A stretch of 64,000 bases of DNA from Falsiroseomonas algicola (GCF_011040385.1 NZ_JAAIKB010000011.1:1-64000); one strand, 5' to 3'; shown: positions 43,716 to 53,614, counted from the stretch's first letter. A program made the numbers and translations. The notes: generated from the sequence alone by a model not told the origin.

Positions 43716-44776
43716 CCGTCGCACCTGCCTCGCCGCGCCGCCTGTCCTTCCTTGATCGCTGGCTCACCTTCTGGATCTTCGCGGCGATGGCGCTCGGCGT
43801 GGTCCTGGGGACCGTCGTGCCGGGCCTGCCGGCGGCGCTGGAGTCGCTCTCCGTCGGCGGCACCAACATCCCGATCGCGATCGGGCTGGTGCTGATGATG
43901 TTCCCGCCGCTGGCGCGCGTGCGCTACGAGGCGCTGCCGCGGGTCTTCGCCGATCGCCGCGTGCTGCTGCTGTCGCTGGTGCAGAACTGGGTGATCGGGC
44001 CGGTGCTGATGTTCGCCCTGGCCGTCATCTTCCTGCGCGACCAGCCGGAATACATGACGGGGCTGATCCTGATCGGGCTCGCCCGCTGCATCGCCATGGT
44101 GCTGGTCTGGAACCAGCTGGCGCGGGGCGACAGCCAGTATGTCGCGGGTCTCGTCGCCTTCAACAGCATCTTCCAGCTGGTCTTCTTCGGCGCCTATGCC
44201 TGGTTCTTCCTGTCGGTCCTGCCCCCCTGGCTGGGGCTGGAAGGGCGCGTCGTGCAGGTGCCCTTCGCCACCATCGCCGGCGCCGTGCTGCTCTATCTCG
44301 GCCTGCCCTTCGCGGCGGGGTTCCTCACGCGGCGCAGCCTCGTCGCCCGGCATGGCGAGGATTGGTATCGCGAGCGGTTCCTGCCGCGCATCGCGCCCGT
44401 CACGCTGGCGGCGCTGCTCTTCACCATCGTCGCGATGTTCGTGCTGAAGGGGGGCGAGGTGCTGCGCCTGCCGCTGGATGCGCTGCGCATCGCGGTGCCG
44501 CTGGCGATCTACTTTCTCGTGATGTTCCTCGTCTCCTTCTGGATGGGGAAGCTGATCGAGACCGACTACCCGCGCACCACCGCCATCGCCTTCACCGCCG
44601 CGTCGAACAATTTCGAACTGGCCATCGCGGTGGCGATCGCCGCCTTCGGCCTGGCCTCGCCGGTTGCCTTCGCGACCGTGATCGGGCCGCTGGTGGAGGT
44701 GCCGGTGCTGATCCTGCTGGTCGGCGTGGCGCTGCGACTCGGGCGGCGGTGGTTTCCCGGCAGCCTGCCGGCATGA
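43712..44776 (+). CDS. acr3: Acr3-family arsenite efflux transporter
   Basis: A 354-residue inner-membrane arsenite exporter of the Acr3 (bile/arsenite/riboflavin transporter) family with ten helices. The conserved functional cysteine is Cys126 in [24 protein letters not shown] and the [15 protein letters not shown] block with its essential Glu are present near 295. It pumps As(III) out of the cell using the proton gradient. It overlaps the MFS gene upstream and the ArsO-like gene downstream by 4 bp each. No arsC gene is present in the window. Confidence 0.95.
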   Translation: MTVAPASPRRLSFLDRWLTFWIFAAMALGVVLGTVVPGLPAALESLSVGGTNIPIAIGLVLMMFPPLARVRYEALPRVFADRRVLLLSLVQNWVIGPVLMFALAVIFLRDQPEYMTGLILIGLARCIAMVLVWNQLARGDSQYVAGLVAFNSIFQLVFFGAYAWFFLSVLPPWLGLEGRVVQVPFATIAGAVLLYLGLPFAAGFLTRRSLVARHGEDWYRERFLPRIAPVTLAALLFTIVAMFVLKGGEVLRLPLDALRIAVPLAIYFLVMFLVSFWMGKLIETDYPRTTAIAFTAASNNFELAIAVAIAAFGLASPVAFATVIGPLVEVPVLILLVGVALRLGRRWFPGSLPA

Positions 44777-45822
44777 TCGACGTCCTGGTCATCGGCGGCG
44801 GCCAGGCCGGGCTCGCCGCCGGCTACTTCCTGCGCCGCACCGGCTTGGCCTTCGTCATCCTCGATGCGGGGGCGGCGCCGGGCGGCGCCTGGCGGCATGG
44901 CTGGGACTCGCTGACGCTCTTCTCCCCCGCGCAGCATTCCTCCCTGCCGGGCTGGCCCATGCCGGTGCCGCCGGGCGGGGGCTATCCCGCCCGCGATGCG
45001 GTCATCGACTACCTCTCCGCCTATGAGGCCCGCTACGCGCTGCCCGTGCGCCGCCCCGTCCGCATCACCGCGCTGCGGCGCGGCGCGGATTGCCTGGTGG
45101 CCGAGACGGACGAGGGCGAGAGCCTCCCCGCCCGCGCGGTGATCAGCGCGACGGGCACATGGAGCCACGCCGTCATCCCCGCCATCCCGGGGTGGGATGC
45201 CTTTGCCGGCACGCAGATCCATTCCGCGCAGTACCGGCGGCCGGAAGCATTCGCGGGGCTTTCCGTGCTGGTCGTCGGCGGCGGCAATTCCGGCGCGCAG
45301 ATCCTGGCGGAGGTCTCCCGCCACGCCGCCCGCGCGACCTGGGTGACGGAGCGCGAACCGAGCTTCCTGCCCGACGACGTCGATGGCCGCGTGCTGTTCG
45401 AACGCGCCACCGCGCGGTGGGAGGCAGAGCGCGCCGGCCTGCCGCCGCCGGCGCAACGGGGCGGGCTTGGCAGCATCGTGATGGTGCCGCCGGTCAGGGA
45501 GGCCCGCGCACGCGGCGTGCTGCGAAGCCTGCCACCCTTCGCGCGGCTCGAGGCCGGTGGCGCGGTCTGGGCGGATGGCCGGCGCGTGGCGGCCGACGCG
45601 ATCATCTGGTGCACCGGCTTCCGCCCGGCGCTGGACCACCTGGCACCGCTCGGGCTGGCGGATGCGGAGGGCCGGATCGCGGTCGGCGCGGAGGGCCAGG
45701 CGCCCGGGGAACCCCGGCTCTGGCTGCTGGGCTATGGCGACTGGACGGGCATGGCCTCCGCCACCCTGGCCGGCATCACCCGCGCGGCGCGCGGGGCCGT
45801 GGCGGCGGCGGCGAGGGCCTAA
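44773..45822 (+). CDS. ArsO-like flavin-dependent monooxygenase
   Basis: A 349-residue flavoprotein monooxygenase. FAD site [10 protein letters not shown] is at about 8-17 and the NAD(P)H site [11 protein letters not shown] near 170. [15 protein letters not shown] and the C-terminal [18 protein letters not shown] match the ArsO group found beside acr3 genes. ArsO is thought to act in metalloid stress, though its reaction is not settled. Its start overlaps the Acr3 stop (ATGA). The end overlaps rnhA, tail to tail, by 4 bp. Confidence 0.85.
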   Translation: MIDVLVIGGGQAGLAAGYFLRRTGLAFVILDAGAAPGGAWRHGWDSLTLFSPAQHSSLPGWPMPVPPGGGYPARDAVIDYLSAYEARYALPVRRPVRITALRRGADCLVAETDEGESLPARAVISATGTWSHAVIPAIPGWDAFAGTQIHSAQYRRPEAFAGLSVLVVGGGNSGAQILAEVSRHAARATWVTEREPSFLPDDVDGRVLFERATARWEAERAGLPPPAQRGGLGSIVMVPPVREARARGVLRSLPPFARLEAGGAVWADGRRVAADAIIWCTGFRPALDHLAPLGLADAEGRIAVGAEGQAPGEPRLWLLGYGDWTGMASATLAGITRAARGAVAAAARA

Positions 45823-46274
45823 CCCGCCTCCACCCGCGCCCGGGTCGCCAGCACATCGGCGCGTTCGTTCATCACGTCGCCGGCGTGGCCGCGGACCCAT
45901 TTCCACTCGATGTCATGCGGCTTGGCCGCGGCCAGCAGGCGCTGCCAGAGCGGGTAGTTCGCCACCGGCTCCTTCGCCGCATTCTTCCAGTTGTTGCGGA
46001 TCCAGCCCTTGATCCAGCGCTCCATGCCGTTGCGGACATATTCGCTGTCGGTGTGCAGCACCACGCGGCAGGGACGCTTCAGCGCCTCCAGCGCCGCGCA
46101 GGCGGCGGTCAGCTCCATCCGGTTGTTGGTGGTGGCGGGATCGTGGCCGGTCAGCTCCTTCTCCGTCTCCCCGAATTTCAGGATGGCGGCCCAGCCGCCC
46201 GGGCCCGGATTCGGCTTGCAGCCGCCATCGGTCCAGATCTCGACCAGCGGCCGGTCGTCAGAGTCCGAGGGCAC
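45819..46274 (-). CDS. rnhA: Ribonuclease HI
   Basis: A 151-residue RNase HI that cuts RNA in RNA-DNA hybrids. The catalytic acidic residues are Asp16 (WTDGG), Glu54 (NNRMEL), Asp76 (HTDSEY) and Asp140 (ERADVLA), with His130 in VRGHAGD. The basic protrusion helix [10 protein letters not shown] is present. Start is GTG 46274, within the end of thrB (17 bp overlap), consistent with thrB-rnhA coupling that is common in alphaproteobacteria. Confidence 0.95.
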   Translation of the reverse strand: MPSDSDDRPLVEIWTDGGCKPNPGPGGWAAILKFGETEKELTGHDPATTNNRMELTAACAALEALKRPCRVVLHTDSEYVRNGMERWIKGWIRNNWKNAAKEPVANYPLWQRLLAAAKPHDIEWKWVRGHAGDVMNERADVLATRARVEAG

Positions 46275-47238
46275 CGGCGGTCTCGGCCTGCGCGAAGAAG
46301 CGCAGTTTCTTGAGGTATTCCAAGGGATCCTTCCGGGTCACCAGCGCATCGGCCGGCGTATGCGTCCAGTCATAGAGGCGGGTCAGCAGGAAGCGGATGG
46401 CAGCACCCCGGCAGAGCACCGGCAGCGCGCCGCGTTCGGCGGCGGATAGCGGCCGCACGCCTTCATAGGCCGTCAGCAGGGCGCGGGCCTTGGTGACGTT
46501 GAACATGCCATCGGCCTCGAAGCACCAGGCGTTCAGGCAGACGGCGACGTCATAGGCCAGCAGGTCCGTGCAGGCGAAGTAGAAGTCGATCAGGCCGGAG
46601 ACGCGCGGCCGCCCCGCGGCATCGTCGAGGAAGAAGACGTTGTCGGGGAACAGGTCCGCATGGATTTGGCCGACCGGCAGCGCGCCCGGCGCCGGCCAGG
46701 CGGCCAGGATGCCGGCGAGGTGGCCGTCCAGTTCCGCCACCAGCCCCGGCGAGACCTCGTCGCCGCGGTCGCGGCAGCCTTCCAGCAGCGGCGCCCAGCC
46801 CTTGGGCCCGAGCGCATTCGGCCGGACCTGCGGGAAATCCCCGCTGGCATCATGCAGCTGCGCCAGCGCCTGGCCGAGCGGCGCCAGATGGTCCGGCCGC
46901 ACGCGGCGCGGCCAGACGCCTTCCAGGAAGGTGCAGATGGCGGCGGGGCGCCCCGCCAGTTCCCGCAGCGATTCGCCGTCCCGCCCACGCACCGGCACGG
47001 GGCAGGCGAGGCCGCGCGCCGCCAGATGGTCCATCAGGCCGAGGAAATAGGGCAGTTCCGTCGGGTCGACGCGCTTCTCGTAGAGCGTCAGCACATAGTC
47101 GCCGCGCTCGGTGCGCAACGCGTAGTTGGAGTTCTCCACCCCCTCGGCGATGCCACGGAAGGCGACCAATCCGCCGATGTCATAATCCGCCAGGAAGGCG
47201 CGCAGCGCCTCGTCCGAGACCTCGGTATAGACAGCCAT
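46258..47238 (-). CDS. thrB: Homoserine kinase, ThrB2 type
   Basis: A 326-residue cytosolic kinase of the aminoglycoside-phosphotransferase fold that phosphorylates homoserine in threonine synthesis. The N-terminal [12 protein letters not shown] and [15 protein letters not shown] are signatures of the alphaproteobacterial ThrB. The catalytic loop is [13 protein letters not shown] and the metal site [20 protein letters not shown]. It lies between ispH (9 bp upstream) and rnhA (overlapping), all on the minus strand. Confidence 0.95.
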   Translation of the reverse strand: MAVYTEVSDEALRAFLADYDIGGLVAFRGIAEGVENSNYALRTERGDYVLTLYEKRVDPTELPYFLGLMDHLAARGLACPVPVRGRDGESLRELAGRPAAICTFLEGVWPRRVRPDHLAPLGQALAQLHDASGDFPQVRPNALGPKGWAPLLEGCRDRGDEVSPGLVAELDGHLAGILAAWPAPGALPVGQIHADLFPDNVFFLDDAAGRPRVSGLIDFYFACTDLLAYDVAVCLNAWCFEADGMFNVTKARALLTAYEGVRPLSAAERGALPVLCRGAAIRFLLTRLYDWTHTPADALVTRKDPLEYLKKLRFFAQAETAGALGL

Positions 47239-47247
47239 CGAAGGGGA

Positions 47248-48210
47248 CTATTCCGCCGCCAGCCCGGCGGGCAGGCGGAACACCACCTTCTCCTCCGCCA
47301 CCACCACCTCCTCCACCGCCAGCGTGAAGCGGGTGGCGAGCTTGGCCAGCACTTCCTCCACCAGAACCTCCGGCGCGCTGGCGCCGGCCGTGAGGCCGAT
47401 GGTGGTGCAGCCATCGGCGATGGCGGGGTCGAGTGCCGCACCGCGCTGCACCAGCACGGACCGCGCCGCGCCGGCCCGCTTGGCGACTTCCGCGAGGCGG
47501 ACGGAATTGCTGCTGTTCGGCGCGCCGACGACGATCACCAGCTCCGCCCCCTTGGCCGCGATCGCCTTCACGGCCGCCTGGCGGTTGGTGGTGGCGTAGC
47601 AGATGTCCTCCTTCGCCGGGCCCGCGATATCGGGGAAGCGGCGCTGGAGGATGGCGACGATCCCCGCCGTGTCATCGACGGAGAGCGTGGTCTGCGTGGT
47701 GTAGGCCAGCGGCAGGTCGCCCGGCGGCTGCACCGTCTCCGCATGCGCGGCATCCTCCACCAGCGTCACCGCGCCGGGGGGGAGCTGGCCCATGGTGCCG
47801 ATCACCTCCGGATGACCGGCATGGCCGATCAGCAGGATGTGGCGGCCGCGGGCGAAATGTCGTTCGGCCTCCCGGTGCACCTTGGAGACGAGCGGGCAGG
47901 TGGCGTCGAGGGCGAAGAGGTTCCGCTTCGCCGCCGCTTCCGGCACCGCCTTCGGCACGCCATGGGCGGAGAAGACGACGGGGCGGCCGTCATCGGGGAT
48001 CTCGTCCAGCTCCTCCACGAAGACCGCGCCCTGGCGTTCCAGGCTTTCCACCACGAAGCGGTTGTGGACGATCTCATGCCGGACATAGACGGGCGCGCCA
48101 TGGCGGCGCAGCGCCTCCTCGACGATCTTGATGGCGCGGTCCACGCCGGCGCAGAAGCCGCGCGGGCCGGCCAGCAATACGTTCAGCCGGGGCTTCGTCT
48201 CATCGGGCAT
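47248..48210 (-). CDS. ispH: 4-hydroxy-3-methylbut-2-enyl diphosphate reductase
   Basis: A 320-residue Fe-S enzyme that makes IPP and DMAPP in the last step of the MEP pathway. The three cluster cysteines are Cys20 in [12 protein letters not shown], the one in [15 protein letters not shown], and the one in the conserved C-terminal half ([16 protein letters not shown]). FSAHGVPK and TTLSVDDT are other family marks. ATG 48210 gives the normal length. It heads the ispH-thrB-rnhA set. The pathway's ispE is at 3253-4104. Confidence 0.95.
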   Translation of the reverse strand: MPDETKPRLNVLLAGPRGFCAGVDRAIKIVEEALRRHGAPVYVRHEIVHNRFVVESLERQGAVFVEELDEIPDDGRPVVFSAHGVPKAVPEAAAKRNLFALDATCPLVSKVHREAERHFARGRHILLIGHAGHPEVIGTMGQLPPGAVTLVEDAAHAETVQPPGDLPLAYTTQTTLSVDDTAGIVAILQRRFPDIAGPAKEDICYATTNRQAAVKAIAAKGAELVIVVGAPNSSNSVRLAEVAKRAGAARSVLVQRGAALDPAIADGCTTIGLTAGASAPEVLVEEVLAKLATRFTLAVEEVVVAEEKVVFRLPAGLAAE

Positions 48211-48358
48211 CGGGGCTTCGGCGTCTCGGCTGCTGGCGGTGTGGCGGGATGGGCCCGCGGGGGTGGTCTGGCGCCGCCCGCGATGCGATAGACGCAGCGG
48301 GTGGCGCGGCGCCACCTTACCGGCCGCGGGGACGGGTTCAAAGGGGGAGTGCTCCGGC

Positions 48359-48955
48359 ATGTCGAAGCCAGGGTTCCGGTCCAGGGTGGCCCACAGGGGG
48401 GCGGTGTGTGCGGCGGCGCTGGCGCTGCCGGTGGCGCTGGCGGCCTGCAGCGGCGGCAGCGGCGCAACGGCCGGTGACGTGCTGACCACCAGCCAGGCAC
48501 CCTGCCCGCGGATCACGATCCTGGCCGATGGCGCGGACCTGACCCAGTACCTGCCGGGCTCGGTGCCGGACCTGACGACCATGGTGCTGGATGCACGCAT
48601 CAGCGGCTTTGATGCGGTCTGCGACTATGCGTCACGCAACCGGCGTGAGCTGGATGTGCGGGTCACCCCGCGCTTCCAGGTCGAACGCGGCCCGGCAGCC
48701 CGGGGCGGCAGCCTCGAGATGCCGTGGTTCATCGCCCTGTCCGATGCCGCCGACACCGATGTGTTGGAGCGCAACGTCTATGTCGCGCGCGCGACCCCGG
48801 CGTCCAACCAGACCCGCGTGAACACGACCGGCCAGGCGGCGCGGCTGCGCCTGCCGATCGGCGACGGCGTCTCCGCCGCCAACTATGTGGTGCGCATCAG
48901 CTTCCAGCTGACGCCCGACCAGCTGGCGCAGAACCGCCGCCGCGGCCCGCGCTGA
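48359..48955 (+). CDS. Lipoprotein of unknown function
   Basis: A 198-residue predicted lipoprotein. The signal ends in VALAAC with the acylated Cys30. The mature part has [20 protein letters not shown] and a beta-rich region ending in [14 protein letters not shown], with conserved-looking cysteines at CPR and VCDYA. It probably sits in the periplasm or at the outer membrane. The family is seen in Rhodospirillales as 'hypothetical'. ATG 48359 follows a GGGGGAG site. It is divergent from ispH. Confidence 0.75.
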   Translation: MSKPGFRSRVAHRGAVCAAALALPVALAACSGGSGATAGDVLTTSQAPCPRITILADGADLTQYLPGSVPDLTTMVLDARISGFDAVCDYASRNRRELDVRVTPRFQVERGPAARGGSLEMPWFIALSDAADTDVLERNVYVARATPASNQTRVNTTGQAARLRLPIGDGVSAANYVVRISFQLTPDQLAQNRRRGPR

Positions 48956-48979
48956 GGCGGGGCGCGGCGGCGGAGGGGT

Positions 48980-49588
48980 TCAACCCTCCCGCTGCTTCCG
49001 CGCCGCCAGCGCCGCCGGGCGGCTGACGCAGGCATCGAGCCAGGCCTTGACCCTCGGGAAGGGGCCGAAATCGAAGCCGTTCGACCAGGCGCCGTAGAGG
49101 ACCGCCGCCAGGTTGCAGTCGGCGATGGTGTAGGTGCCGCCCAGCAGCCAGGGGCCGCCCTTGGCAAGATGCCCCTCCAGCACCGCGAGTCGCGCGGCCA
49201 CGCCCTCGGCGCCGGCCTTGGCGGCGGCCGGGTCGCGCTGGTCGGCCGGCTTCAGATAGGTGTTGTAGGCCCATTGCCCGGCCGAGGGCTCGACCTCCGT
49301 CGCCGCCCAGAAGCTCCATTGCAGGACGCGGGCGGCATCGTCGCCGGCCGGCATCAGCGGCGCGCCGGCCTTGGCGGCGATGTGCAGGTTGATGGCCAGG
49401 CTCTCGAACAGCGTGAGGTCGCCATCGGTGAGCGCGGGAATCTTGCCGTTCGGGTTCACCGCCGAGATGGCGTCCTTCAGCCCGGGGCCGAAGCCGACCG
49501 GGATGACCTCATAGGGCAGGCCGGCTTCCTCGGCGGCCCAGATGCAGCGGAAGGCGCGGCTGCGCGCGATGCCATGGATCTTCAGCAT
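48980..49588 (-). CDS. Glutathione S-transferase family protein
   Basis: A 202-residue cytosolic protein with an N-terminal thioredoxin-like domain (about 1-80, with cis-Pro motif GKIPALTDGDLTLFESLAI) and a C-terminal helical domain (LGGTYTIADCNLAAVLYG). The start HGIARSRAFRCIWAAEEAG is GST-like, with a Ser or Cys near the active site. Such enzymes conjugate or reduce compounds with glutathione. The substrate is unknown. Confidence 0.9.
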   Translation of the reverse strand: MLKIHGIARSRAFRCIWAAEEAGLPYEVIPVGFGPGLKDAISAVNPNGKIPALTDGDLTLFESLAINLHIAAKAGAPLMPAGDDAARVLQWSFWAATEVEPSAGQWAYNTYLKPADQRDPAAAKAGAEGVAARLAVLEGHLAKGGPWLLGGTYTIADCNLAAVLYGAWSNGFDFGPFPRVKAWLDACVSRPAALAARKQREG

Positions 49589-49659
49589 GATCGCTCTCCT
49601 CTCCCCGTGGGGTTGGGGAAGGGTTTGCTCCGCTTCGCGCGTCGCGACAACCGGGGCGG

Positions 49660-50154
49660 CTATTCCTCCCCGGGCCCGCGGCGGCGCAGCCCGGGATAGG
49701 GCGTGCCATCCTTGCGCGTGTACATGGCGGGCTGCCCATGCGCGGGGGAGAGCATGTCGATGTCGGGATAGACGGCGCCATCGCCCTCGATCCGCGTGCC
49801 GATCTCCAGCACCAGAACATCCTGGTCCGTGTGGTTGCGGAGGTGGTGGCCATCCGGGTCGCCGGCCTTGAAGCCGGCGGCTTCCCCGGCGCGCAGCACC
49901 TCCTCCCCCGCATCGGTCGCCAGCGTGACCTCGCCGGACAGGACGAAGACGAATTCGTCGGACAGCGTCTGCCAGTGGCGCTGGCTGGACCAGGCGCCGG
50001 GCGGCAGGCGGAGCAGGTTGACGCCGAACTGCGTCAGCCCCGCGGCGTCGCCCAGCTTCGTGCGCGACCGCGCCAGGCAGGGGGTGTGGTAGGGCGGGGG
50101 GTAGAAGGTGCCCGCCACCGCGGGAAGGGTGGCGGGGTCGATGCGCCGGGCCAT
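49660..50154 (-). CDS. Cupin-domain protein
   Basis: A 164-residue single cupin. The fold runs from about residue 40 to 130, with G(x)5HW-like LPPGAWSSQRHWQTLSDEFVFVLSGE and the second motif GDPDGHHLRNHTDQD, both giving the metal-binding histidines and glutamate. The C-terminus has YTRKDGTPYPGLRR. Related proteins bind a metal or a small ligand. No reaction can be assigned. ATG 50154 is decided by the strong AGGAGGAG site 8 nt upstream. A longer in-frame start at 50187 is rejected. Confidence 0.82.
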   Translation of the reverse strand: MARRIDPATLPAVAGTFYPPPYHTPCLARSRTKLGDAAGLTQFGVNLLRLPPGAWSSQRHWQTLSDEFVFVLSGEVTLATDAGEEVLRAGEAAGFKAGDPDGHHLRNHTDQDVLVLEIGTRIEGDGAVYPDIDMLSPAHGQPAMYTRKDGTPYPGLRRRGPGEE

Positions 50155-50209
50155 GCCGAGGGCTCCTCCTGATTGGGGGAGCATCACAGCATGGCCCGGA
50201 GCGTTTTTG

Positions 50210-50683
50210 TCAGTGGTGGTGGCCGCCGCCTGCCGGGCCGCGGGCGCCGGCGGATTCGACGGCCAGCTGCACCTGCACCTCGCCCGCCCTTTCGAAGACC
50301 AGCGTCACGGGAACGCGTTCCCCCTGCCGCAGCGGCGCGGTCAGGCCGATCAGCATGAGGTGGAAGCCGCCCGGGCGCAGTTGCACCTCGCCGCCGGCCG
50401 GCACCTCGATGCCCGGCACGGGGCGCATGCGCATCACGCCGTTGTCGTTGATGTGGGTGTGCAGCTCCACCGTGCGGGCGATGCCGGCCCGCGCCGCCAC
50501 CAGCCGGTCGGCGGTGGCGCCGGCGTTGCGCAGCGTCATGAAGCCGGCGCCGGTGCCGCCCTGGCCCGCGGCGCGGGTCCAGGGGGCGTTCACCGTCACG
50601 CCGGACTGCTGCTGCGCCGCGGCCATGCCGGGGACGAGCAGGGTCACCGCGCCGATCACGGCGCGGCGGGTCAGGATGCTCAT
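50210..50683 (-). CDS. Periplasmic copper chaperone PCu(A)C
   Basis: A 157-residue exported copper(I) chaperone (DUF461 family), which delivers copper to cytochrome oxidase. It has a signal peptide (about 1-23) and then the H-x10-M-x21-H-x-M motif, His75...Met84/86...His108-x-Met110. The tail GGGHHH is an additional likely metal site. It lies in a minus-strand copper cluster with a small Cys protein, YcnI and DUF2946. Confidence 0.93.
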   Translation of the reverse strand: MSILTRRAVIGAVTLLVPGMAAAQQQSGVTVNAPWTRAAGQGGTGAGFMTLRNAGATADRLVAARAGIARTVELHTHINDNGVMRMRPVPGIEVPAGGEVQLRPGGFHLMLIGLTAPLRQGERVPVTLVFERAGEVQVQLAVESAGARGPAGGGHHH

Positions 50684-50693
50684 GGCGTGCTCC

Positions 50694-51047
50694 TCAGCCC
50701 AGCAGGTCGAGCGTGAGGGAGTTCACGCCGGCCCTTCCCTCGATACGGCCCGCGAGTCGCGCCAGGTTGGCGGCGATGCGCGCACCCGCGACGGGGTCGC
50801 CGGTGGTGCAGGTGGAATTGGCGATGGTCAGCGCGCGCTGCATGGCCATGCGTTCCTCCGGCGTGGCGTGCACCATCGCGGCTTCCAGCGCCTGGCGGGC
50901 GGGCTCCAGCGCGCCGTCGCAGACGGCGGTCAGGTGGGCTTCCATCGCTTCCGCATCGCAGGCGGAAGCGGGGCGGGCGACGAGGCTGGCGGCACCGGCG
51001 GCAAGGGCGGCCAGCGGCAGCAGGCGGCGGGTCTGGTCCATGGTCAT
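50694..51047 (-). CDS. Small exported cysteine-containing protein in the copper cluster
   Basis: A 117-residue protein with a signal peptide (about 1-29, ending ARPASA). The mature part begins CDAEAMEAHLTAVCDG and has a third cysteine in NSTCTTGD. The family is unknown to me. Position between PCu(A)C (10 bp) and YcnI (8 bp) suggests a copper-related periplasmic role. AAGGGA lies 5 nt before ATG 51047. Confidence 0.65.
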   Translation of the reverse strand: MTMDQTRRLLPLAALAAGAASLVARPASACDAEAMEAHLTAVCDGALEPARQALEAAMVHATPEERMAMQRALTIANSTCTTGDPVAGARIAANLARLAGRIEGRAGVNSLTLDLLG

Positions 51048-51055
51048 CGATCCCT

Positions 51056-51568
51056 TCAGCGCGGCGTCAGGCGGACGGCCGGGGCGGGCATGCGGTAGTC
51101 GGTCACGCGGCGGCCGGGTTCGGGAATCTCGGTCCAGGCCGCCTGCTTGCCATCGGGGCAATCCTGCACGACGGGAATGTAGAGCAGTTCGCCCGCGCGG
51201 TCCGGCAGGCGCATGCGCACGATGAACTCATCGTAATGGGCATCCTCGAGCCTGCCACCCTCCCAGATCACTTCGGCGATCGGGACCGCGGCGCCATGGG
51301 CGGAGGGCGCAGCGGCGCCGGCGCGGGGCACGGTGCGCAGCGTCCAGCCCGCCTTGGGCATGGGGCGCGCTTCCGTCACGCCTTCGGGCAGGCGGACGGT
51401 GACGCGGATGGTGGGGGCGCCTTCGCAGCCATGCGGCACGCGGAAGACGCCGCGATAGGTGGAGTTCGGCGCGGCCTGCTGGACTTCCAGCGTGACATGG
51501 GCCTTGGCCGGGGCGGGCAGGGTCGCGAGCAGGCCGAGCGCGGCGGCCGCGATGATCGAACGGGACAT
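51056..51568 (-). CDS. YcnI-family copper-binding protein (DUF1775)
   Basis: A 170-residue exported protein of the YcnI/DUF1775 family. The signal is cut after AKA, leaving His24 as the mature N-terminus (HVTLEVQ). In YcnI the amino-terminal histidine forms a mononuclear copper(II) site. VFRVPHGCEGAPT and RMRLPDRAGELLYIPVVQDC are further family blocks. It probably acts as a copper chaperone in the periplasm. The neighbouring PCu(A)C and DUF2946 genes agree with that. Confidence 0.93.
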   Translation of the reverse strand: MSRSIIAAAALGLLATLPAPAKAHVTLEVQQAAPNSTYRGVFRVPHGCEGAPTIRVTVRLPEGVTEARPMPKAGWTLRTVPRAGAAAPSAHGAAVPIAEVIWEGGRLEDAHYDEFIVRMRLPDRAGELLYIPVVQDCPDGKQAAWTEIPEPGRRVTDYRMPAPAVRLTPR

Positions 51569-51633
51569 GATGGGTGTTTCCTGGAGCCGTGGTGACAGGC
51601 CGTCCCCAGGGGGAGCGGCGCGCGATGACGGGT

Positions 51634-52032
51634 TCAGGAGGTCGGCGGTGCCCGTGGCGGCGGCTGGCAGCGCGGCGGGGGCGCCGGGCTGGGCGTGGAA
51701 GGCGGTGCGGGCGGGCTGGCCTGCACCAGCAGCATCGGCGCCACCAGGCTGACCGGCGGCGGCGGCAGGGCCACCGCGGCCGGGCCGGCGCAGGCCGGGC
51801 AGATGACGGCGGGCGGATGCGCGGGGCTCGGCTGGGCCGGATCCGCGCCCTCCTCGGCCGCCGGCATCGCGATCCGTTGGATGCCGTCCGGCGTGCAGAT
51901 CTCGAGGTGCAGCAGCGCCTCGGGCGAGGCCATGCGCAGGCAATGGCCGAACGCCGTGCCCCACTGCAGCAGCAGCAGGATGGTCAGCAGGCGGATCAGG
52001 GCGGGGCGCAGGCGCACGCTGGTCCCATACAT
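51634..52032 (-). CDS. DUF2946-like protein of the copper cluster
   Basis: A 132-residue protein with one N-terminal membrane segment or signal (LIRLLTILLLLQWGTAFGHC) and a His/Cys-bearing, Pro-rich remainder including VICPACAG. This matches the small DUF2946 proteins that sit next to copper genes. It lies 65 bp upstream of ycnI on the same strand and probably begins the cluster. Function unknown. Confidence 0.75.
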   Translation of the reverse strand: MYGTSVRLRPALIRLLTILLLLQWGTAFGHCLRMASPEALLHLEICTPDGIQRIAMPAAEEGADPAQPSPAHPPAVICPACAGPAAVALPPPPVSLVAPMLLVQASPPAPPSTPSPAPPPRCQPPPRAPPTS

Positions 52033-52112
52033 CGCGGGCCCCCAAAACGGAAGCGGCGCGCACCCCCGGGGGATGCGCGCCGCCCTCTCAGGCCCCTTCC
52101 AGGGCTGCCGGG

Positions 52113-52919
52113 CTATTCGCGGCGGACGCCGACGAACTGCAGCAGCAGCTGGAAGATGTTGACGAAGTTCAGGTAGAGGCCGAGCGCGTCGAAGACGCTG
52201 CGCTTGCCGGCTTCTTCCGTGCCTTCGGCATAGGCGTATTCCAGGTAGTCCGCCTTGATCCGCTGCGTGTCGTAGGCGGTGAGGCCGACGAAGACCACCA
52301 CGCCGATCACGCTGATCGCGAAGTGCAGGGCGGAGCTCTGCAGGAACATGTTCACGAGGCCCGCGATGATGATGCCGATCAGGCCCATCATCATGAAGCT
52401 GCCCATGCGGGTCAGGTCCGCCTTGGTCGTGTAGCCGTAGAGGCTGACCGCGCCGAACATCGCCGCCGTGATGAAGAAGGTCGAGGCGATGGAGGCGCCC
52501 GTGTAGATCGCGAAGATGTTGGACATCGACGCGCCCATCACGGCGCAGAAGACCCAGAACAGCGCCTGCGCCGTCGTCTTACTCATCCGGTTGATGCCGA
52601 AGCTCAGCACCAGGATGAAGGCGAGGGGCGCGAACATCGCGATCCAGCCCAGCATCGTCGGCACGGTGGCGATGCCACGCGGCGTGCGGACGACCTGGTA
52701 GAACAGCGCGGCCACATCGGGGTTCGAGGCGATCAGGTAGGCCACGATGCCCGTCACCAGGAGGCCGGAGGCCATCCAGTTGTAGACGCGCAGCATGTAG
52801 CTCCGCAGCCCTTCATCGAGCTGCGCCTGGTCGACGGCCGCGGACCGCCCGAAGGGCTGGGTCCAGGCCGACGCGCCCGTCTGGAAGCGGTTGTCGGGAC
52901 CGAAAGCCATGGTTGCCAT
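52113..52919 (-). CDS. Bax inhibitor-1 family membrane protein (YccA-like)
   Basis: A 268-residue protein with seven predicted transmembrane segments of the BI-1/YccA family. Typical stretches are DEGLRSYMLRVYNWMASGL at the start, the middle MSKTTAQALFW, YGYTTKADLTRMGSFM, and the C-terminal GLTAYDTQRIK and ALGLYLNFVNIFQLLLQFVG. Such proteins modulate membrane protease FtsH or calcium flux. ATG 52919 is adopted. ATG 52910 is an equal alternative, because AGGAG is 2 nt from the first and 11 nt from the second. Confidence 0.9.
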   Translation of the reverse strand: MATMAFGPDNRFQTGASAWTQPFGRSAAVDQAQLDEGLRSYMLRVYNWMASGLLVTGIVAYLIASNPDVAALFYQVVRTPRGIATVPTMLGWIAMFAPLAFILVLSFGINRMSKTTAQALFWVFCAVMGASMSNIFAIYTGASIASTFFITAAMFGAVSLYGYTTKADLTRMGSFMMMGLIGIIIAGLVNMFLQSSALHFAISVIGVVVFVGLTAYDTQRIKADYLEYAYAEGTEEAGKRSVFDALGLYLNFVNIFQLLLQFVGVRRE

Positions 52920-53090
52920 ATCTCCTGCGGGACGAGGGTGAGAGCCGCCCCGGCATGCGCCATCATATGGAGTTTTCGTAATCCAGATCAACCGGGGAGA
53001 CGCCGCCTGCCGCAGCCTCGGCGCCCTTCCGCTGTAAAATCTGGTAACGGAGCCGGCTTACAGCCCGCTTACGGTGGGTTCAAGCGCCCG

Positions 53091-53594
53091 TCACGCGGCG
53101 CCCTGGACCCAGTAGCCCTGGTGCGGCACCGCACCCTCCGCCTCCAGCGCCGGGCCCACCACCTCGACCGATTCCGCCGCCGTCGCCAGCACCGCCCGGC
53201 AGGAGAGGTTGAGGCCCGCCGTATGCGGCTGGGCATTTCTCAAATGCAGGATGGCGGCGGCGGAGAGGCCGTACACCACGCGCCCGATGCCGGTGTAGAA
53301 GATGGCGGAGGCGCACATGGAGCAGGGCTCGCCCGAGGAATAGATGGTGGCCGCCCGGAGCGTCGCGCGCGGGATGCCGGCGGCGATGACGGCCTGGCAG
53401 GCGTTCATCTCGCTGTGGGCCAGGGTGCCGCCGCCCCCCGTGCCCTGGGTGGAGAGCCCTTCCGCCAGGATGGTGCCGTCGGCGGCGACCACCACGGCGG
53501 AGAAGGGGCGGTCGCCCCGCGCCCGCGCCTTTCCGGCGAGGGCGAAGGCGTGACGGAGGCGGGCGGCGTCGGTGTCGGAGAGTGGCGTGTCCAT
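53091..53594 (-). CDS. CMP/dCMP-type nucleoside deaminase
   Basis: A 167-residue zinc deaminase of the cytidine deaminase superfamily (TadA or guanine deaminase-like). The zinc site is H60-S-E62 in LAHSEMNACQAV and PC91SMC94 in SSGEPCSMCASAI. The length and the GDRPFSAVVV start suggest a small-molecule deaminase rather than tRNA TadA. The substrate is not assigned. ATG 53594 is preferred over the longer frame, which is a shadow of the FtsX gene. Confidence 0.87.
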   Translation of the reverse strand: MDTPLSDTDAARLRHAFALAGKARARGDRPFSAVVVAADGTILAEGLSTQGTGGGGTLAHSEMNACQAVIAAGIPRATLRAATIYSSGEPCSMCASAIFYTGIGRVVYGLSAAAILHLRNAQPHTAGLNLSCRAVLATAAESVEVVGPALEAEGAVPHQGYWVQGAA

Positions 53595-53614
53595 TCCCCG
53601 ATGAAGCCCGAGCG

